A stretch of 64,000 bases of DNA from Bacteroidota bacterium (GTDB taxonomy: Bacteria; Bacteroidota; Ignavibacteria; UBA10030; UBA8401). The notes below the pieces were generated by a model. The model was not told the DNA's origin and did no database searches. It worked only from the letters and a program-made list of their open reading frames with translations. A program made the position numbers and the translations under genes. Location of the stretch: positions 372,001 to 436,000 of the forward strand of contig JBBAAO010000002.1 of assembly GCA_041658205.1 (NCBI GenBank). Reading direction: 5' to 3'. Positions 62,801 through 64,000 of this stretch are shown here, one piece after another (positions within the stretch are counted from its first letter, which is position 1; every line of letters starts with the position of its first letter).

Positions 62801-64000
62801 GACGGAGGGAACAATCGAATTGTTCTTTCATCAATTGCTAGCGGACTGATTGTTGTGCAGTCCACGACACAATTTGCGCACAAGAAATATGTTGACGCCG
62901 CTTTTACGGGAATATCGGATGGCTCTATCTATCATCCATATCAAACTATTCAGCAGGGAATTGATAGTGCAAAAGCCAACGATACGGTATGTGTTGCATC
63001 TGGAACGTATCAAGGTCCGATCTCAATGAAAAGTGATGTATATGTACAGGGTGCCGGTGCAAGCATCACCACAATTATACGCCCCAACGATCCACTCATC
63101 AGCATTCCGACAACAGTACGATTTATAAATGTAAAAAATTCTGGAATTAGCGGTTGCACTCTTATTAATGAGGCATCGATAGGAACAGTTATAGAAGTGA
63201 TGTCGTCGAACGCCGAAATCGCATTGAATAAGATTGACCAAGCAGCCATGGCAATGTACTCGGTGATTGTTTCTTCCGGTTCTCATGTGACGATTCGGGA
63301 CAATTATTTTATCGAGTCAAAGTATGGCGGCACCAGTATGATTTCTGTCTCCGCAAATGATGCCATCATCACACGCAACGTTTTTGCTCCTTCGTCTGCA
63401 ATTGATGCGGTTGTCTTGAACTCCGCAAATCATGCTACAGTCACAAACAATCGGTTCTTTCTTTCGAAGGAAATGATGACGGCAATAACAGGCATGACGT
63501 CAAAGCAATCACTCATCTCCAACAATCTTTTTTCAGGAACTGCTGTTGCCGGAAATGGAATAAAGCTTTTCAATGCCGACAGCACTGTTGTTGTGAACAA
63601 TATCTTCGATGTTCGAAAAACAGGTATCAGCGACAATGGCGGCAATCAATCGATTCTGAACAATGTTTTTCTGAATAGTACTGTTGGTATTAGTGTGTCG
63701 CAATCTGCAGCACATCGATATAATCTTTTCTGGAAGAATACAACGAACGTTGCAAATGGAAATCTTGATACCACAGAGTTAACCGCTGATCCGCAATTCA
63801 CGGATATGCAACGAGGAAACTTCTTTCCCGCACCATTATCCATACTCCCCAATGCGGGAGATCCAGTGTTACAATGGAACGATCGTGATGGAACACGGAA
63901 CGATATTGGCATCTATGGCGGCCCTAAAGCTGACACAATGATGTTCGTCGCTGCAAATATGCGACTTCGCATTGGCAGTGTTTCAGGTGCACCCGGAGAC
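59825..64000 (+). CDS. Giant secreted protein with tandem parallel beta-helix and cohesin-like modules (partial)
   Basis: Open from ATG 59825 to the window edge: at least 1392 residues without a stop. Signal peptide MKKIFFLIAFLFSVSLPAQ. Residues about 20-480 are a beta-rich region that resembles a propeller; about 487-575 an FN3 domain (APAPISNITAHGEHHRNMIG); about 588-870 a DUF1565-type right-handed parallel beta-helix (SHPFATIPKAIEYSYKGDTV) ending in a choice-of-anchor-like segment (CINAGDPSS, NDIGAYGGP); about 877-1018 a cohesin-like beta-sandwich (GFPGDTVAVNVLLSVAAGVQ); then a second helix and anchor segment (about 1018-1365) and the start of a second cohesin-like unit. Carbohydrate or surface-associated. 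No T9SS tail is visible because the end is missing. Confidence 0.85.
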   Translation, partial: MKKIFFLIAFLFSVSLPAQIKVWSQSTEADFSKGMFNRTVTVVNTDGEVQLIHPVTREGNPALDATTPRNVSYDDQGNYLKGWITSKKVYIQKFNSQGQQLSGAIEVSERTKTDGITVGVGLLNDGRFAVSWAENFDSTNGFSYTPRYVQFFTTANEKIGSNTRIFGLSNATHSIPRPIVDQINKRFFIIGTEGNSTIGFQSYGWFYTPEGTKLRDSIKIVPASITKNEYHIDGAFHNGKFALVWDGGDDNVGPDETYFTLADSNGNLLLSPVIANGSAPKGSSSLVVFDAAGNSCVTWNYVPGVYPGPPGQIYSQTFDFTGNKIGSSKRLTDLVSGDIYWKEMFSANGMFKLGYGVGFHDGQPEQQWASFWKVQNATSGNFISQIFDAGVQQTHYKTFSWNGVTPTGTSLKFQLRSSKTQDEIQSSQWSGPTSGLDYYTNALEENINSAISQKRFIQVKAFFRSETNGNTPVLNDFSITYSSSDSIAPAPISNITAHGEHHRNMIGWTKSPSTDVKSYRIYRAEGVKNFDLGTFVVIPSNTASYIDSSVSFDILYRYGVTAVDSTFNESVMIESGSFSPKVMKIFVSSSGTEAGDGSASHPFATIPKAIEYSYKGDTVYVLPGDYRGDIVMKEGISLIGAGASITRLIEPVGSTSFSTASHTVVKGFSFVLRGIWCYGSDVLVTENIFTGTGSDLGIGIWNNAVVVISKNIISNFFVGIQIRANRADIRNNIIQSGICIQVWGGNDNIVNNIFVLKAGLIGIQCTRGAVTLRNNCIAGFPPPGTYITSIQNTINISLQLLYNDRWGFNSASDIALSSTEISVDPMFVSKEKNNFHLKSGSPCINAGDPSSEYNDKDGSRNDIGAYGGPDPMPEDLSAAFSTELSVKGGTGFPGDTVAVNVLLSVAAGVQKIHMDITFDENIGTFIDASTASLTNAFTVSVEGIQKGKRSIHLNGPSEILSGGGPVAVVRFKTNPSITNTTRSAVELSGEIFDGGNNRIVLSSIASGLIVVQSTTQFAHKKYVDAAFTGISDGSIYHPYQTIQQGIDSAKANDTVCVASGTYQGPISMKSDVYVQGAGASITTIIRPNDPLISIPTTVRFINVKNSGISGCTLINEASIGTVIEVMSSNAEIALNKIDQAAMAMYSVIVSSGSHVTIRDNYFIESKYGGTSMISVSANDAIITRNVFAPSSAIDAVVLNSANHATVTNNRFFLSKEMMTAITGMTSKQSLISNNLFSGTAVAGNGIKLFNADSTVVVNNIFDVRKTGISDNGGNQSILNNVFLNSTVGISVSQSAAHRYNLFWKNTTNVANGNLDTTELTADPQFTDMQRGNFFPAPLSILPNAGDPVLQWNDRDGTRNDIGIYGGPKADTMMFVAANMRLRIGSVSGAPGD

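Noticed and set aside
1..64000. tRNA, rRNA, CRISPR array, IS or phage genes
   Set aside because: I looked for T-loop GGTTCGAATC-like segments, spaced repeats, transposase motifs and integrases and saw none that I could support.

Overview
The window looks like chromosomal DNA from a Gram-negative bacterium of the Bacteroidota/Chlorobi/Ignavibacteria (FCB) assemblage, most like an Ignavibacteria-type lineage. The basis is AT-leaning sequence, at least eight secreted proteins ending in a type IX secretion (T9SS) sorting domain with the NYPNPFNP signature typical of that group, TonB-dependent receptors with carboxypeptidase-regulatory N-domains, DUF5686, DUF3078, DUF2851 and S46 peptidase families, and promoters that can be read either as TTGAC/TATAAT-like or as the Bacteroidota TTG/TAnnTTTG type. 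The taxonomic call is inference. I found no rRNA, tRNA, IS element, integrase or CRISPR array.

Layout. 1-6 kb: start of a type II NADH dehydrogenase (cut by the window edge), a small Spy/CpxP-like protein with a lipoprotein, a secreted protein of unknown function, a PQQ-type sugar dehydrogenase with T9SS tail, and a secreted Xaa-Pro aminopeptidase. 6-17 kb (all minus strand): Ada repair/regulator, a Cys/Met PLP enzyme, an M1 aminopeptidase, a DUF885 hydrolase, an SDR, an outer-membrane protein, and an NFACT (RqcH-like) gene with a REC-HisKA protein. 17-23 kb: a TetR regulator followed by two TonB-dependent receptors; matching operator-like palindromes sit in front of tetR and in front of the first receptor. 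23-28 kb: an MscL-family gene broken by two in-frame stops, a DUF3078 protein, a cold-shock protein, and a porin-amtB-PII nitrogen cluster. 28-35 kb: an AMP-forming acyl ligase, a GT-C-like membrane protein, an S46 dipeptidyl peptidase, a coiled-coil/TPR protein and a GT2 glycosyltransferase. 35-48 kb: DUF5686 protein, NTF2-like protein, TrhO tRNA hydroxylase with an overlapping membrane gene, an M64 peptidase with an overlapping small partner, DUF2851, PyrF, an S9 peptidase and dCTP deaminase.

48-64 kb is the most distinctive part: six consecutive plus-strand secreted T9SS proteins (Ig-like/regulatory-domain protein, AGE-fold epimerase-like protein, HzsA-related c-type haem protein, DNRLRE-domain protein, and two TIM-barrel glycosidase-like proteins), then a giant protein that runs off the window and repeats a parallel beta-helix plus cohesin-like module. 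Several of these share nearly the same sorting tail. The set suggests an extracellular or cell-surface polysaccharide-handling locus, with one redox protein in it, but the substrate cannot be read from sequence.

Taken together the window describes a heterotroph with strong extracellular and periplasmic protein and peptide degradation (M1, M24, M64, S9, S46, DUF885), nutrient uptake through regulated TonB receptors, and regulated ammonium uptake.
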